Assembly: GCF_001620055.1 (NCBI RefSeq)
Contig: NZ_LQGY01000002.1
Coordinates: 1 to 64,000, forward strand
Length of the DNA stretch: 64,000 nucleotides
DNA from: Agromyces sp. NDB4Y10
GTDB lineage: Bacteria; Actinomycetota; Actinomycetes; Actinomycetales; Microbacteriaceae
Direction: 5' to 3'
The notes below the pieces were generated by a model, which saw only the letters and a list, made by a program, of their open reading frames with translations, was not told the origin of the DNA and searched no databases. Both the position numbers and the translations under genes were made by a program. Positions 36,976 to 46,763 of this stretch are shown piece by piece (the stretch's first letter is position 1; every line of letters begins with the position of its first letter).

Positions 36976-37866
36976 TCAGGGATCGCCCGGAGCCGGCGCC
37001 GCAGCCGCCGCAGACGATGACGCCGGCCGCGGCAGGCGCGCGATGAGGCCCATCGCGTCGTACGGCGCACGCACCTTGATGTCGTTGTCGAAGTACAGGT
37101 AGGCGTCGCGCCCGGCCTCGAGGTGCGCGCGGGTCCACTCCGCCCAGCGGTCGAGCGACGGATCGTCGTAGCCGGAGGCGTACAGCTCCTCCTCGCCGTG
37201 GAGGCGCGCGTACGCGAAGTCCGCGGTGGTGCGGTCGAGCCGCGGGTACTTGCCGGCCGTGTCGGCGGTCACCGACGCCACGCCGTGACGTGTGAGCAGG
37301 GCCGACCACTCGTCGGCGGCCTCCTCGAACGACGGATGCCGCACCTCGACGGCGTACCGGATGGGGGTCTCGCCCGTGGCTCCGGCCGCGGCCGCCGGAA
37401 ACGAGGCCCGACCCGACATGCGGTCGTCGTGGCGGGCGGCGAGCGCCGCGGCATCCGCTCGGGTTCGCGGCAGTCGGGCGAGGAACGCGTCGAGCAGGCC
37501 CTCGTCGTAGCGGAGCGTCGGCGGCAGCTGCCAGAGCACGGGACCGAGCTTGGCCCCGAGATCGAGCACGCCCGACGCGAAGAAGTTCGCCAGCGGCGCG
37601 TCGACGTCGCCGAGGCGCTTGACGTGCGTGATGAAGCGCGGACCCTTCACGGCGAAGACGAAGCCGTCGGGCGTGCCGTCGCGCCAGCGCAACCAGCTCG
37701 CCGGTCGCTGCAGGGAGTAGAAGGAGCCGTTGAGCTCGATCGAGGTCATGCGCTCGGCCGCGTAGGCGAGTTCGTCGGCCTGCCGGAGGCCCTTGGGGTA
37801 GAACACGCCACGCCACGGCCGGTACCGCCAGCCGGAGATGCCGATGCGCGCCTCGACCATGTCCAC
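36976..37866 (-). CDS. DUF72-family protein
   Basis: 296 residues, TIM-barrel-like DUF72. GISGWRYRPWRGVFYPKGL at the N-terminus, EVRHPSF in the middle and the YLYFDNDIKVRAP ending are the family marks. Function is unknown; relatives include YecE. Two starts are possible, GTG 37866 and ATG 37860, differing by two residues; neither has a clear ribosome site. It follows the VIT1-type gene after four bases on the same strand, so the two are probably one transcript. The C-terminus is an Ala-rich tail. Confidence 0.85.
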   Translation of the reverse strand: MDMVEARIGISGWRYRPWRGVFYPKGLRQADELAYAAERMTSIELNGSFYSLQRPASWLRWRDGTPDGFVFAVKGPRFITHVKRLGDVDAPLANFFASGVLDLGAKLGPVLWQLPPTLRYDEGLLDAFLARLPRTRADAAALAARHDDRMSGRASFPAAAAGATGETPIRYAVEVRHPSFEEAADEWSALLTRHGVASVTADTAGKYPRLDRTTADFAYARLHGEEELYASGYDDPSLDRWAEWTRAHLEAGRDAYLYFDNDIKVRAPYDAMGLIARLPRPASSSAAAAAPAPGDP

Positions 37867-37870
37867 GCGC

Positions 37871-38596
37871 CTAGGCGACCGCGCCGCCGAGCAGCGCGCC
37901 GATCGCCCACGTCACCGCGAGCGCCAGGGCGCCCCCGACGACCACGCGCGCGACGGCGCGGCCGCGCGGCGCGCCGCCGATCCACGCGGACAGCCAGCCC
38001 GTGATGGCGAGCGCCGTGAGCACGGCCGCGAACGTGGTGACGACCCGCCACTCGGGCGGCGGGAGGAGGATGGCGACCATCGGCAGGATCGCGCCGGCGA
38101 GGAACGAGGCGGCCGACGCCCACGCGGCGTGCCACGGGTTCACCACGTCGGCCTCGGCGATGTGCAGCTCCGCCTCGAGGTGGGCGCCGAGCGCGTCGTG
38201 CGCGGTGAGCTCCTCGGCGACGCGCGCCGCCGTCGCCTCCGACAGGCCCTTGCCACGGTAGATCTCGGCCAGCTCGGCCAGCTCCTGGTCGGGCATCGTG
38301 GCGAGTTCCGCGCGCTCCTTGGCGATGAGCGCGCGCTCGGTGTCGCGCTGGCTCGACACCGACACGTACTCGCCGAGGCCCATCGAGATCGCGCCCGCGG
38401 CGACGGATGCCACGCCCGCGACGAGGATCGCGCCGAGGTCGGTGGTGGCCGCGGCGACGCCGACCACGAGTGCGGCGACCGAGACGATGCCGTCGTTCGC
38501 CCCGAGCACGGCGGCGCGGAGCCAGTTCAGCTTCTCGTGCACCTTGCCGTCGTGCGGATCGGTGCGGTGCAGGGGTTCGGCAGCGGCATCCGTCAT
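37871..38596 (-). CDS. VIT1/CCC1-family iron/manganese transporter-like protein
   Basis: 241 residues. [24 protein letters not shown] at the start and [17 protein letters not shown] (first-helix and metal-site motifs) are diagnostic. About five helices; helix 1 and the cytosolic domain between helices 2 and 3 (about residues 85-145) carry acidic residues such as [20 protein letters not shown] that line the metal site in the family (core [13 protein letters not shown]). The family moves ferrous iron or manganese, usually out of the cytoplasm. I chose ATG 38596; a GTG at 38632 would add 12 residues without sense. Divergent from sucC. Confidence 0.87.
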   Translation of the reverse strand: MTDAAAEPLHRTDPHDGKVHEKLNWLRAAVLGANDGIVSVAALVVGVAAATTDLGAILVAGVASVAAGAISMGLGEYVSVSSQRDTERALIAKERAELATMPDQELAELAEIYRGKGLSEATAARVAEELTAHDALGAHLEAELHIAEADVVNPWHAAWASAASFLAGAILPMVAILLPPPEWRVVTTFAAVLTALAITGWLSAWIGGAPRGRAVARVVVGGALALAVTWAIGALLGGAVA

Positions 38597-38728
38597 GGGG
38601 GCAGTCTCGCAGCGCCGAGGGGCGGATGCCACCGGCCGGAGGTCCCGTGACGCGGGGCGCCCGACGTGCGAGGATCGGCCGGTTCGGGCGCGCCGCGGGG
38701 GAGGGGTACCATGGTCGCGGCCCGTTTA

Positions 38729-38758
38729 TCTCGACATCGAGGTATCTCGATGTCGAGA
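38729..38758. promoter_or_regulatory. Double palindromic operator upstream of sucCD
   Basis: Two 14-base sites, TCTCGACATCGAGG (38729-38742) and TCTCGATGTCGAGA (38745-38758), sit side by side with centres 16 bp apart. Together they form a perfect 13-bp inverted repeat around GTAT. The same TCTCGATGTCGAGA precedes icd at 62623. It begins 94 bases before the sucC start. The regulator is not known to me. Confidence 0.7.
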
Positions 38759-38822
38759 GGTCACCCGGGCCCCCTCACCCACCATCCCTACGCGCGAACC
38801 GCGGAACGATTGGAAGCAGAGC

Positions 38823-39989
38823 GTGGATCTTTACGAGTACCAGGCCAGAGACCTCTTCGAGAAGTACGGAGTGCCGGTGCTCCCGGGCATCGTCGCCGAC
38901 ACGCCCGAAGAGGTGCGCGCGGCGGCCGAGAAGCTGGGCGGCGTCGTGGTCGTCAAGGCGCAGGTGAAGACCGGCGGCCGCGGCAAGGCCGGCGGCGTGA
39001 AGGTCGCGAAGAACGCCGACGAGGCGGAGGAGGCCGCGAAGGCGATCCTCGGGCTCGACATCAAGGGCCACGTCGTCAAGCGCGTCATGGTCGCCGCGGG
39101 CGCGAAGATCGCCCAGGAGTTCTACTTCTCGGTGCTGCTCGACCGCGCCAACCGCTCGTACCTCTCGCTGACCAGCGTCGAGGGCGGCATGGAGATCGAG
39201 CAGCTCGCCGTCGAGAAGCCCGAGGCGCTCGCGCGCGTCGACGTCGACCCGATCGCGGGCATCACCCCCGAGAAGGCGCGCGAGATCGCGACCGCCGCGA
39301 ACTTCCCCGCCGAGCTCGTCGACCAGGTCGCCGACGTCTTCGTCAAGCTCTACGAGGTGTACGAGAAGGAGGACGCGACCCTCGTCGAGGTGAACCCGCT
39401 CATCCTCGACGAGGACGGCAAGGTCATCGCGCTCGACGGCAAGGTCACGCTCGACGAGAACGCCGAGTTCCGTCACGCCGGCCACGCGCTCCTGGAGGAC
39501 AAGGCCGCGACCGACCCGCTCGAGGCGAAGGCCAAGGAGCTCGACCTCAACTACGTCAAGCTCGACGGCGAGGTCGGCATCATCGGCAACGGCGCGGGCC
39601 TCGTCATGTCGACGCTCGACGTCGTCGCCTACGCCGGCGAGAACCACGGCGGCGTGAAGCCCGCCAACTTCCTCGACATCGGCGGCGGCGCGTCTGCCGA
39701 GGTCATGGCCAACGGCCTGTCGATCATCCTCGGCGACCCGCAGGTGAAGGCCGTGTTCGTCAACGTCTTCGGCGGCATCACCGCCTGCGACCAGGTCGCC
39801 AAGGGCATCGTCGGCGCGCTCGCCGAGCTCGGCTCGACCGCGAACAAGCCGCTCGTCGTGCGACTCGACGGCAACAACGTCGCCGAGGGCCGCCGCATCC
39901 TCGAGGAGGCGGCGCACCCGCTCGTCACCCTCGCCGAGAACATGGACCAGGGCGCCGACAAGGCCGCCGAGCTGGCGAACGCCGCGTAG
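38823..39989 (+). CDS. sucC: Succinyl-CoA synthetase beta subunit
   Basis: 388 residues. With SucD it makes succinate and ATP (or GTP) from succinyl-CoA in the TCA cycle. The N-terminal [12 protein letters not shown] (first codon GTG), the ATP-grasp lid [18 protein letters not shown], and the CoA-ligase part with [19 protein letters not shown]-type sequence, [16 protein letters not shown] and [12 protein letters not shown] are all present. GTG 38823 follows GGAAG. sucD begins 16 bases downstream. The promoter region carries the double palindrome. Confidence 0.97.
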   Translation: MDLYEYQARDLFEKYGVPVLPGIVADTPEEVRAAAEKLGGVVVVKAQVKTGGRGKAGGVKVAKNADEAEEAAKAILGLDIKGHVVKRVMVAAGAKIAQEFYFSVLLDRANRSYLSLTSVEGGMEIEQLAVEKPEALARVDVDPIAGITPEKAREIATAANFPAELVDQVADVFVKLYEVYEKEDATLVEVNPLILDEDGKVIALDGKVTLDENAEFRHAGHALLEDKAATDPLEAKAKELDLNYVKLDGEVGIIGNGAGLVMSTLDVVAYAGENHGGVKPANFLDIGGGASAEVMANGLSIILGDPQVKAVFVNVFGGITACDQVAKGIVGALAELGSTANKPLVVRLDGNNVAEGRRILEEAAHPLVTLAENMDQGADKAAELANAA

Positions 39990-40005
39990 TAAGGATTCGA
40001 GAGCA

Positions 40006-40914
40006 ATGACCATCTTTCTGAACAAGGACTCCAAGGTCATCGTCCAGGGCATCACCGGCGGCGAGGGCTCGAAGCACACCGCGCGCATGCTCGCCGCGGG
40101 CACCCAGGTCGTCGGCGGCGTCAACGCCCGCAAGGCCGGCACGACGGTGCTGCACAAGGACGCCGACGGCAACCCCGTCGAGCTGCCCGTCTTCGCGACC
40201 GTGCAGGAGGCGATCGAGCAGACCGGCGCCGACGTGTCGATCGCGTTCGTGCCGCCCGCCTACACGAAGGACGCCGTCGTCGAGGCCATCGACGCCGAGA
40301 TCCCGCTCCTCGTCATCATCACCGAGGGCGTCCCGGTGCAGGACTCGGCCGAGTTCTGGGCCTACGCCAAGCAGAAGGGCGAGAAGACCCGCATCATCGG
40401 GCCGAACTGCCCGGGCATCATCAGCCCCGGTGAGTCGCTCGTCGGCATCACCCCGGCGAACATCACGGGCAAGGGCCCGATCGGCCTCGTCTCGAAGTCG
40501 GGCACGCTGACCTACCAGATGATGTACGAGCTGCGCGACCTCGGCTTCTCGACCGCGATCGGCATCGGCGGCGACCCCATCATCGGCACCACGCACATCG
40601 ACGCGCTCGCCGCGTTCGAGGCCGACCCCGAGACCAAGGCGATCGTCATGATCGGCGAGATCGGCGGCGATGCCGAGGAGCGGGCTGCCGACTTCATCAA
40701 GGCCAACGTCACGAAGCCGGTCGTCGGCTACGTCGCGGGCTTCACCGCGCCCGAGGGCAAGACCATGGGCCACGCGGGCGCGATCGTGTCCGGCTCGGCC
40801 GGCACGGCGCAGGCGAAGAAGGAGGCCCTCGAGGCTGCCGGCGTGAAGGTCGGCAAGACGCCGTCCGAGACCGCGCGCCTGCTGCGCGAGGTGTACGAGG
40901 CGCTGAACGCGTAG
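40006..40914 (+). CDS. sucD: Succinyl-CoA synthetase alpha subunit
   Basis: 302 residues. Carries the phosphohistidine that links substrate-level phosphorylation to CoA ester cleavage, seen in [13 protein letters not shown] (His near residue 252). The N-terminal Rossmann-like CoA-binding domain has [15 protein letters not shown] and [30 protein letters not shown] lies at the domain junction. ATG 40006 has AAGGA upstream (AGTAAGGATTCGAGAGCA). Partner of sucC; followed by a strong terminator. Confidence 0.97.
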   Translation: MTIFLNKDSKVIVQGITGGEGSKHTARMLAAGTQVVGGVNARKAGTTVLHKDADGNPVELPVFATVQEAIEQTGADVSIAFVPPAYTKDAVVEAIDAEIPLLVIITEGVPVQDSAEFWAYAKQKGEKTRIIGPNCPGIISPGESLVGITPANITGKGPIGLVSKSGTLTYQMMYELRDLGFSTAIGIGGDPIIGTTHIDALAAFEADPETKAIVMIGEIGGDAEERAADFIKANVTKPVVGYVAGFTAPEGKTMGHAGAIVSGSAGTAQAKKEALEAAGVKVGKTPSETARLLREVYEALNA

Positions 40915-40964
40915 CGAGCGGATGCCGCGGCCGGGCGGGATCGCCCGGCTCGCGCACCCCACCT

Positions 40965-40997
40965 GACGGCCCCGTCGGCGATGCCGGCGGGGCCGTC
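40965..40997 (+). terminator. sucCD terminator
   Basis: A 15-bp stem (GACGGCCCCG plus TCGGC with complements, one wobble) closed by a GAT loop. A weaker hairpin (8-bp stem, GGAT loop) lies just before it at 40930-40949. Confidence 0.75.
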
Positions 40998-41016
40998 GGC
41001 GTGGCAGCATGGTGCC

Positions 41017-41523
41017 ATGACCGAGCCCCGCGGCGCCGTGCACCTCCTGCGGGCGAGCTTCGTCACCGAGGAGTCGGTGTACGGCGTCCTCCTCGTGTCG
41101 GGCATGATCGTCGTCGCGGGGGGCCATCGCGACAGCTCGTGGACGACGTTCGTCACCGTCGTCGTCACCGTGCTGGTCTTCTGGGCGGCGCACGTGTACG
41201 CCGGGACGGTCGCGCACCACGGCATGGACGACCACCGCATGGTCGGGCTGCGCGAGGCGTTCCGCATCTCGTTCCGACGCTCGCTGGGGCTGCTCGTCTC
41301 GGCGCTGATCCCGTCGGTGATCCTGCTGCTGGGGGCGACGCGGGCCGTTCCTGATGCGGTCGCGCTGTGGGCGGCGCTGTGGGCGGGCGTGGTCGTGCTC
41401 GCGGTGCTCGGCTTCGTCGCGTTCCGCCGCCGCGGCGCCAGTCCGCTCATGCAGGTGGCCGGGTCGCTCGCCACGGCCGGGTTCGGGCTGGCGATGATGC
41501 TGCTGAAGGCGTTCGTGCACTGA
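41017..41523 (+). CDS. Small four-helix membrane protein
   Basis: 168 residues with four hydrophobic helices (about 22-37, 42-62, 87-107, 110-130) plus a weak one at the C-terminus. A conserved-looking polar stretch, HVYAGTVAHHGMDDHRMVGLREAFRISFRRS (core AHHGMDDHR), lies between helices 2 and 3. I do not recognise the family. A possible -10 (CAGCAT at 41005) would make it leaderless. It sits in the sucCD-to-purNH interval, which is filled with membrane genes in other actinobacteria as well. Confidence 0.7.
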   Translation: MTEPRGAVHLLRASFVTEESVYGVLLVSGMIVVAGGHRDSSWTTFVTVVVTVLVFWAAHVYAGTVAHHGMDDHRMVGLREAFRISFRRSLGLLVSALIPSVILLLGATRAVPDAVALWAALWAGVVVLAVLGFVAFRRRGASPLMQVAGSLATAGFGLAMMLLKAFVH

Positions 41524-41582
41524 GCGCCGGCGCGGCATCCGAATCACGGGACCATCGTCCCCTCGCGCACGGGACCGGCCGG

Positions 41583-41588
41583 TAGCGT
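41583..41588 (+). promoter_or_regulatory. -10 box before the coiled-coil membrane protein
   Basis: TAGCGT lies 32 bases before the ATG at 41621, which has GGGAG upstream, so here a short leader and ribosome site are used. Confidence 0.4.
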
Positions 41589-41620
41589 CGGCGCCAGGGG
41601 ACGCATGACGGGAGCACGCG

Positions 41621-43078
41621 ATGAGCGACGCGACGGCCGCTGACGACGACCTGAGGGCGCAGATCGCCCGCCTCGAGGCTGAGAACGCACGGCTGAGGGC
41701 GGCGGCGCCGACGGATGCCGCGCCGCCGGGCGGCGCACCGCCGGTCCGTCCCAGGCGTCGACGGGGGCGCACCGTCGCCGCGGTCGCACTCGTCCTCCTC
41801 GGGCTGCTGCTGGCGCCCGTCGCGGTGGTCAGCGCGTGGGCGAGGCTGCAACTGGTCGACACCGACCGCTTCGTCGCCACGTTCGCGCCGCTCGGCGAGG
41901 ACCCCGCCGTGCAGGCCTTCATCGGCGATCAGGTGGTCGACGCGATCGAGGAGCAGGTCGACATCCCGCAGCTCACCGCCGACGTGTTCGACGGCATCCG
42001 GTCGCTCGACCTGCCGCCGCGCGCCGAGGAGGCGCTCGGCCTGCTCGAGGGTCCGGCCGCCCAGGGCCTCAGCTCGCTGCTCCGGCAGACCGTCGACCGG
42101 GTGGTGACCTCCGAGGCGTTCGAGGACGTCTGGACGGCCGCCCTGCGCGGCAGCCACCGGCAGTTCATCGCGGCGCTGCAGGGCGATCCGGATGCCGCGC
42201 TCGCGATCGGCGACGACGGCAGCCTGTCGGTGCAGCTCGGTCCCATCATCGAGGAGGTGAAGTCGCGGCTGGCGGACCGCGGCGTCGACTTCGCCTCGGC
42301 GATCCCCGTCATCGAGCGGAGCGTCGTGGTGGCGAAGGTGGACTCGCTCGTGCTCGTCCAGACCGTGTACGCGCTGGCCGTCGCGGTCGGCACGTGGCTG
42401 CCGGTGCTGGCGCTGGTGCTCCTCGCCGCGGGCGTCCTCGTCGCCAAGCGGCGCAGCGCCGCCCTCGTCTGGACCGCGGCGGGCCTGGCCGTCGCGATGC
42501 TGCTCACCCTCGCGGGCTTCGGCACGGGACGGCTGTTCTTCGTCGCGACCGTGAGTCCGTCGATCATGCCCGCCGGTGCCGCCGAGGCGATCTACGGCGG
42601 GCTCACGGAGCTCATGGTCTCGACGCTCGTCGCGCTCGCCGTGCTGGCCATCGCGATCGCGCTCATCGCGTGGTTGTCGGGCCCGTGGCGCCCGGCCCGG
42701 ACGGCGCGCGGCATGGCCGACGACGCGTTCGGCGCCGTGCGGCGGGCCGGCGAACGGCGCGGGGTCACGACGGGACGGTTCGGGGTCGCGCTGCACCGGT
42801 ATCGCGTGGGGGCCTACGTCGTGATCGCGGTGGTGGCCTCGCTCGTCCTGCTGTTCAACCGCCCGATCCAGGTGTCGACCGTGGTGTGGACGGTCGTGCT
42901 CGCCCTGCTGGCCGTCGCGCTCGTCGAGCTGCTGCGCCGACCGCCGGCGGGGGAGGCGGACGACGCCGTCGCCGAGGCCGCGAGCACCGGCGATCCGGAC
43001 GGCGAGGCGATCGCCGAGACCGACGCCGACGCCCGGGTGGCCCTGGGTCGCATCGATTCCGCACGTCCTGCGGGCTGA
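41621..43078 (+). CDS. Membrane protein with N-terminal coiled coil
   Basis: 485 residues, function unknown. Residues 8-30 (LRAQIARLEAENARLRAAA) form a short coiled coil in the cytoplasm. One helix (about 50-70) leads to a ~170-residue outer region with VDTDRFVATFAPLGEDPAVQ and further helical sequence; then five or so helices (about 250-270, 280-300, 330-350, 395-412, 418-435) and an acidic tail. It resembles actinobacterial integral membrane proteins in which the large loop lies outside. Ribosome site GGGAG, start ATG. Upstream of perM-like gene by 30 bases, on the same strand. Confidence 0.7.
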   Translation: MSDATAADDDLRAQIARLEAENARLRAAAPTDAAPPGGAPPVRPRRRRGRTVAAVALVLLGLLLAPVAVVSAWARLQLVDTDRFVATFAPLGEDPAVQAFIGDQVVDAIEEQVDIPQLTADVFDGIRSLDLPPRAEEALGLLEGPAAQGLSSLLRQTVDRVVTSEAFEDVWTAALRGSHRQFIAALQGDPDAALAIGDDGSLSVQLGPIIEEVKSRLADRGVDFASAIPVIERSVVVAKVDSLVLVQTVYALAVAVGTWLPVLALVLLAAGVLVAKRRSAALVWTAAGLAVAMLLTLAGFGTGRLFFVATVSPSIMPAGAAEAIYGGLTELMVSTLVALAVLAIAIALIAWLSGPWRPARTARGMADDAFGAVRRAGERRGVTTGRFGVALHRYRVGAYVVIAVVASLVLLFNRPIQVSTVVWTVVLALLAVALVELLRRPPAGEADDAVAEAASTGDPDGEAIAETDADARVALGRIDSARPAG

Positions 43079-43094
43079 TCCCGTCGCAGCGCAT

Positions 43095-43100
43095 TAAGGT
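43095..43100 (+). promoter_or_regulatory. -10 box of the perM-like gene (leaderless)
   Basis: TAAGGT ends eight bases before the ATG at 43109, without a ribosome site. Confidence 0.4.
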
Positions 43101-43108
43101 CGAGTGCG

Positions 43109-44377
43109 ATGAGACGCACGACGATCGCCCTGCTGGCCGCCCTCGAGGCGTCGGTGTCGACGCTCATCGGGTACGGCGTTGCCCTCGTGCCGCTCATGCT
43201 CCTCTGGGCGATCGCGTTCGAGCTCGCCGCGCCCATCGACGTGTTCTTCCGCGTCGCCGGCGACCTGTGGCTGCTCGGGCACGGCGTCGACGTCACGGTC
43301 CGGCTCGATGCGGTGACCGCCGCGACCGTCGGGCTGCCCGGCGCCGACGAGGCGTTCACCGTGACGCTGCCGCTACTCGGGTTCGCGGTGCTCACGTTCG
43401 CCTTCGCGCTCCGCATCGGTCGGCGGGCGACGCAGGGCGGCAACCCCGTCGTGGGTGCCGCCGCGGCCGTCGTGACCGTCGGGATCCTCGGCGGGGTGAT
43501 GGGTGCGCTCGCCGCCACCGAGGCCGCGGTGCCGTCCCCCTGGCAGTCGGCGGTGCTGCCGGCCCTCGTCATGGCGGCCGGGACGCTCGTCGGCATCGCC
43601 CGCGCGTTCGCCCGCCTCGGGTGGGCGACGGATGCCACGACCAGCGTCGTCCGCGGCTGGGTGGACCGGTTGCCGCGGGTCGCGGTCGACGGCGTGCGCA
43701 CCGCCGTCCGGGTCGGGGTCGGCGCGGCGTTCGGCGTCATCGCGGTCGCCGCGCTCCTGGTGGTCGTCCGGATCGTGCTCGACCACGCCACCATCGTCGG
43801 GCTCTACCAGACGCTCGGCGCGGGCGTCGACGGCGATGCGACGATCACCATGGTCCAGCTCGCCCTCGTGCCGAACCTCGTGATGTGGGCCGCGGCCTGG
43901 ATCCTCGGCCCCGGCTTCGCGCTCGGCGCCGGCACCACCGTGTCGCCCGCCGTCACGCTCATCGGTCCGGTCCCCGGCCTGCCCCTGCTCGGGGCGCTGC
44001 CGCCCGAGGGCGCCCCGCTCGGGGTGCTGTGGCTCGCGCTGCCCGTGCTGCTCGGGTTCGCGGGCGCGATCGCCGTCGCAGCATCCGTCCCGGTGCACGA
44101 GGAGGCGCCCTGGTGGACGACCCTCGTCGTCGGGCTCGGTTCGGGCGTGGTCGCGGGGGCGCTGCTCGGGGTGTTCGCGGCGTGGTCCGGTGGGGCCGCC
44201 GGTCCGGGCCGGCTCGCCGAGGTCGGACCGGACGCGCTGCTCGTGGCCGCGTCGGCGGCGGCGAGCGTGGGCGTCGGGGCGCTCGCAGGGGTGTTCGCTG
44301 CGCGGGCACGCGCCCGGAACGCGATGGTCGACGCCCCGCGCGAGCCGTGGGTCGAGGACCCGTCGCCCGTCGGGTAG
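43109..44377 (+). CDS. perM: DUF6350/PerM-like polytopic membrane protein
   Basis: 422 residues with about ten membrane helices and [13 protein letters not shown] and [27 protein letters not shown] (core [14 protein letters not shown]) as conserved-looking parts. Position just before purN-purH and after sucCD matches Rv0955 (PerM) of M. tuberculosis, a protein linked to cell division and persistence. The equation with PerM rests on DUF6350-type sequence plus gene order, so the symbol is tentative. The short, Gly/Ala-rich loops give few clues to function. Confidence 0.72.
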   Translation: MRRTTIALLAALEASVSTLIGYGVALVPLMLLWAIAFELAAPIDVFFRVAGDLWLLGHGVDVTVRLDAVTAATVGLPGADEAFTVTLPLLGFAVLTFAFALRIGRRATQGGNPVVGAAAAVVTVGILGGVMGALAATEAAVPSPWQSAVLPALVMAAGTLVGIARAFARLGWATDATTSVVRGWVDRLPRVAVDGVRTAVRVGVGAAFGVIAVAALLVVVRIVLDHATIVGLYQTLGAGVDGDATITMVQLALVPNLVMWAAAWILGPGFALGAGTTVSPAVTLIGPVPGLPLLGALPPEGAPLGVLWLALPVLLGFAGAIAVAASVPVHEEAPWWTTLVVGLGSGVVAGALLGVFAAWSGGAAGPGRLAEVGPDALLVAASAAASVGVGALAGVFAARARARNAMVDAPREPWVEDPSPVG

Positions 44378-44432
44378 GTGCACGGGCGCCGGCGCGGCGG
44401 TCACGTGGCCGAGGGCGGCGTCCGCCGACCGG

Positions 44433-44438
44433 TACCCT
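44433..44438 (+). promoter_or_regulatory. -10 box of purNH (leaderless)
   Basis: TACCCT ends six bases before the GTG at 44445. The sequence between, CGTAGG, gives no useful ribosome site. Confidence 0.4.
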
Positions 44439-44444
44439 CGTAGG

Positions 44445-45035
44445 GTGCTGAAGCTCGTCGTGCTGATCTCGGGCACGGGATCGAACCTCCGCGCGCTGCT
44501 CGAGGCGTCGGAGGACGCCGAGTTCCCCGCTCGCGTCGTCGCCATCGGCGCCGACCGCGACTGCGAGGGGCTGGGGCTGGGCGAGGAGTTCGGGATCCCG
44601 GCCTTCACCGTGCCGTTCACCGCCTACGACTCCCGTGACGAGTGGGGCGAGGCCCTCATCGAGCAGGTGCGGCGCTGGCAGCCCGATCTGGTCATCCTCT
44701 CCGGGCTCATGCGGCTCGTGCCGCCCGCCGTGGTCGACGCGTTCAGCCCGCACCTCATCAACACGCATCCCGCCTACCTGCCCGAGTTCCCCGGGGCGCA
44801 CGGCGTGCGCGACGCGCTCGCCGCGGGCGTGACCGAGACCGGTGCGAGCCTCATCGTGGTCGACAACTCCGTCGACGGCGGGCCGATCATCGCGCAGGAG
44901 CGCGTGCCCGTGCTGCCGGGCGACACCGAGACCACCCTCCACGACCGCATCAAGCCCGTCGAGCGCCGCCTGCTGATCCAGACCGTGCTCGACATCGCCA
45001 ACTCGCACCTCGACCTGAAGGAGCTCGCCCGATGA
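44445..45035 (+). CDS. purN: Phosphoribosylglycinamide formyltransferase
   Basis: 196 residues. Transfers a formyl group from 10-formyl-THF to GAR in purine synthesis. N-terminal [18 protein letters not shown] binds the phosphate; the catalytic Asn-His-Asp triad is seen in [16 protein letters not shown] and in the [10 protein letters not shown] segment. GTG 44445 is the start. Its stop overlaps the purH start (ATGA), so translation is coupled. Confidence 0.96.
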   Translation: MLKLVVLISGTGSNLRALLEASEDAEFPARVVAIGADRDCEGLGLGEEFGIPAFTVPFTAYDSRDEWGEALIEQVRRWQPDLVILSGLMRLVPPAVVDAFSPHLINTHPAYLPEFPGAHGVRDALAAGVTETGASLIVVDNSVDGGPIIAQERVPVLPGDTETTLHDRIKPVERRLLIQTVLDIANSHLDLKELAR

Positions 45036-46642
45036 GCGGAGCCAGCATCGACCCGAGCCTGTACCGCGAACGCGACCTCGTCCCGGTGCGGCGTGCGCTC
45101 ATCGCCGTGAGCGACAAGGCGGGCCTCGTCGACCTCGCCGCGGCGCTCGTCGAGGCGGGCGTCGAGATCGTCTCCACCGGCGGCACGTCGAAGGCCATCG
45201 CCGACGCGGGCCTGCCGGTCACGCAGGTGGCCGAGGTCACCGGCTACCCGGAGCACCTCGACGGGCGCGTCCGCACGCTGCACCCGGGCGTCCACTCGGG
45301 CCTGCTCGCCGACCTCCGACTCGAGAGCCACGAGCGCGAACTCGCCGAACTGGCCATCAAGCCGTTCGAGCTCGTCGTCGTGAACCTCTACCCGTTCGTC
45401 GAGACGGTCGCGTCGGGAGCCGAGCCCGACGCCGTGGTCGAGCAGATCGACATCGGCGGCCCGGCCATGGTGCGCGCGTCGGCGAAGAACCACGCCAACG
45501 TCGCCGTCGTGGTCTCGCCCGATCGCTACGACGAGGTCCTCTCGGCCGTCCGCGCCGGCGGCACCACCCTCGCCCAGCGGCGCGACCTGGCGCGCGAGGC
45601 GTTCCGCCATACCGCGAGTTACGACATCGCCGTCGCGTCGTGGATGGGCAGCGTCGTCGCACCCGACCAGGCGGTCGACGAGTCGCCGTTCCCGGCCTGG
45701 GTGGGCGCGGCCTGGACCAAGGACGCCGACCTCCGGTACGGCGAGAACTCCCACCAGAAGGCGGCGCGCTACTCCGCGGTCGGCGGCCGGCCGGGCATCG
45801 CCCAGGCCGTGCAGCACCACGGCAAGGAGATGTCGTACAACAACTACGTCGACGCGGATGCCGCGGTGCGGGCCGCGTACGACTTCGAGGCGCCCGCCGT
45901 GGCGATCATCAAGCACGCCAACCCGTGCGGCATCGCCGTCGCGTCATCCGAGGCAGCCGACGCCATCGCCGATGCGCATCGCCGCGCGCACGAGTGCGAC
46001 CCGGTCTCGGCGTTCGGCGGCGTCATCGCCGCGAACCGCCCGGTGACGCGCGAGATGGCCGAGACGGTGGCGGGGATCTTCACCGAGGTGCTCGTCGCGC
46101 CCGGCTTCGAGCCCGCGGCGCTCGACGTGCTCACGCAGAAGAAGAACCTCCGGCTGCTCGAGCTGCCCGCCGGCTTCGAACCGCCCGCGGTCGAGATCCG
46201 TCAGGTGTCGGGCGGCCTGCTGCTGCAGCAGGCCGACCGGGCCTTCGCGGATGCCGGCGACTGGACCCTCGTCGCCGGCGAGCCCGCCGACGAGGCCACG
46301 CTCGCCGACCTCGCCTTCGCGTGGCGCGCGTGCCGCGCCGTGAAGTCCAACGCGATCCTGCTCGCCTCCGGCGGCGCCTCGGTGGGCGTCGGCATGGGGC
46401 AGGTCAACCGCGTCGACTCGTGCAAGCTCGCGGTCGAGCGGGCGGGGGAGCGCGCGGCCGGCTCCGTCGCGGCATCCGACGCCTTCTTCCCGTTCGCCGA
46501 CGGGCTGCAGATCCTCCTCGACGCCGGCGTGAAGGCCGTCGTCCAGCCCGGCGGATCGGTGCGCGACGAGGAGGTCGTCGCCGCCGCGACGGCCGCCGGC
46601 GTGACCATGTACTTCACCGGCGAACGGCACTTCTTCCACTGA
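45032..46642 (+). CDS. purH: Bifunctional AICAR formyltransferase/IMP cyclohydrolase
   Basis: 536 residues; performs the last two steps to IMP. The N-terminal MGS-like cyclohydrolase domain has [21 protein letters not shown] and [17 protein letters not shown] (core DGRVRTLHP). The C-terminal AICAR transformylase has the catalytic KHANPCG (Lys and His near residue 293) and [13 protein letters not shown]; it ends [11 protein letters not shown], the usual PurH terminus. It starts four bases inside purN. Product IMP is the substrate of GuaB encoded 35 kb away. Confidence 0.97.
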   Translation: MSGASIDPSLYRERDLVPVRRALIAVSDKAGLVDLAAALVEAGVEIVSTGGTSKAIADAGLPVTQVAEVTGYPEHLDGRVRTLHPGVHSGLLADLRLESHERELAELAIKPFELVVVNLYPFVETVASGAEPDAVVEQIDIGGPAMVRASAKNHANVAVVVSPDRYDEVLSAVRAGGTTLAQRRDLAREAFRHTASYDIAVASWMGSVVAPDQAVDESPFPAWVGAAWTKDADLRYGENSHQKAARYSAVGGRPGIAQAVQHHGKEMSYNNYVDADAAVRAAYDFEAPAVAIIKHANPCGIAVASSEAADAIADAHRRAHECDPVSAFGGVIAANRPVTREMAETVAGIFTEVLVAPGFEPAALDVLTQKKNLRLLELPAGFEPPAVEIRQVSGGLLLQQADRAFADAGDWTLVAGEPADEATLADLAFAWRACRAVKSNAILLASGGASVGVGMGQVNRVDSCKLAVERAGERAAGSVAASDAFFPFADGLQILLDAGVKAVVQPGGSVRDEEVVAAATAAGVTMYFTGERHFFH

Positions 46643-46763
46643 CGTCCCGCCGCGTCAAGGGTGCCCGGAGCGGCATCCGCTCGGGAGTACCCTTGGGGTG
46701 AAGGGCGCCCACGAAGCGCCCGCACCGCCGCGCCCACAAGGCGATGAACAAGGAGAACGATCG

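Noticed and set aside
46703-46721. Hairpin GGGCGC/GCGCCC before the amino-acid dehydrogenase gene
   Set aside because: A six-bp stem in such GC-rich DNA is expected by chance and lies between a possible promoter and the start codon.
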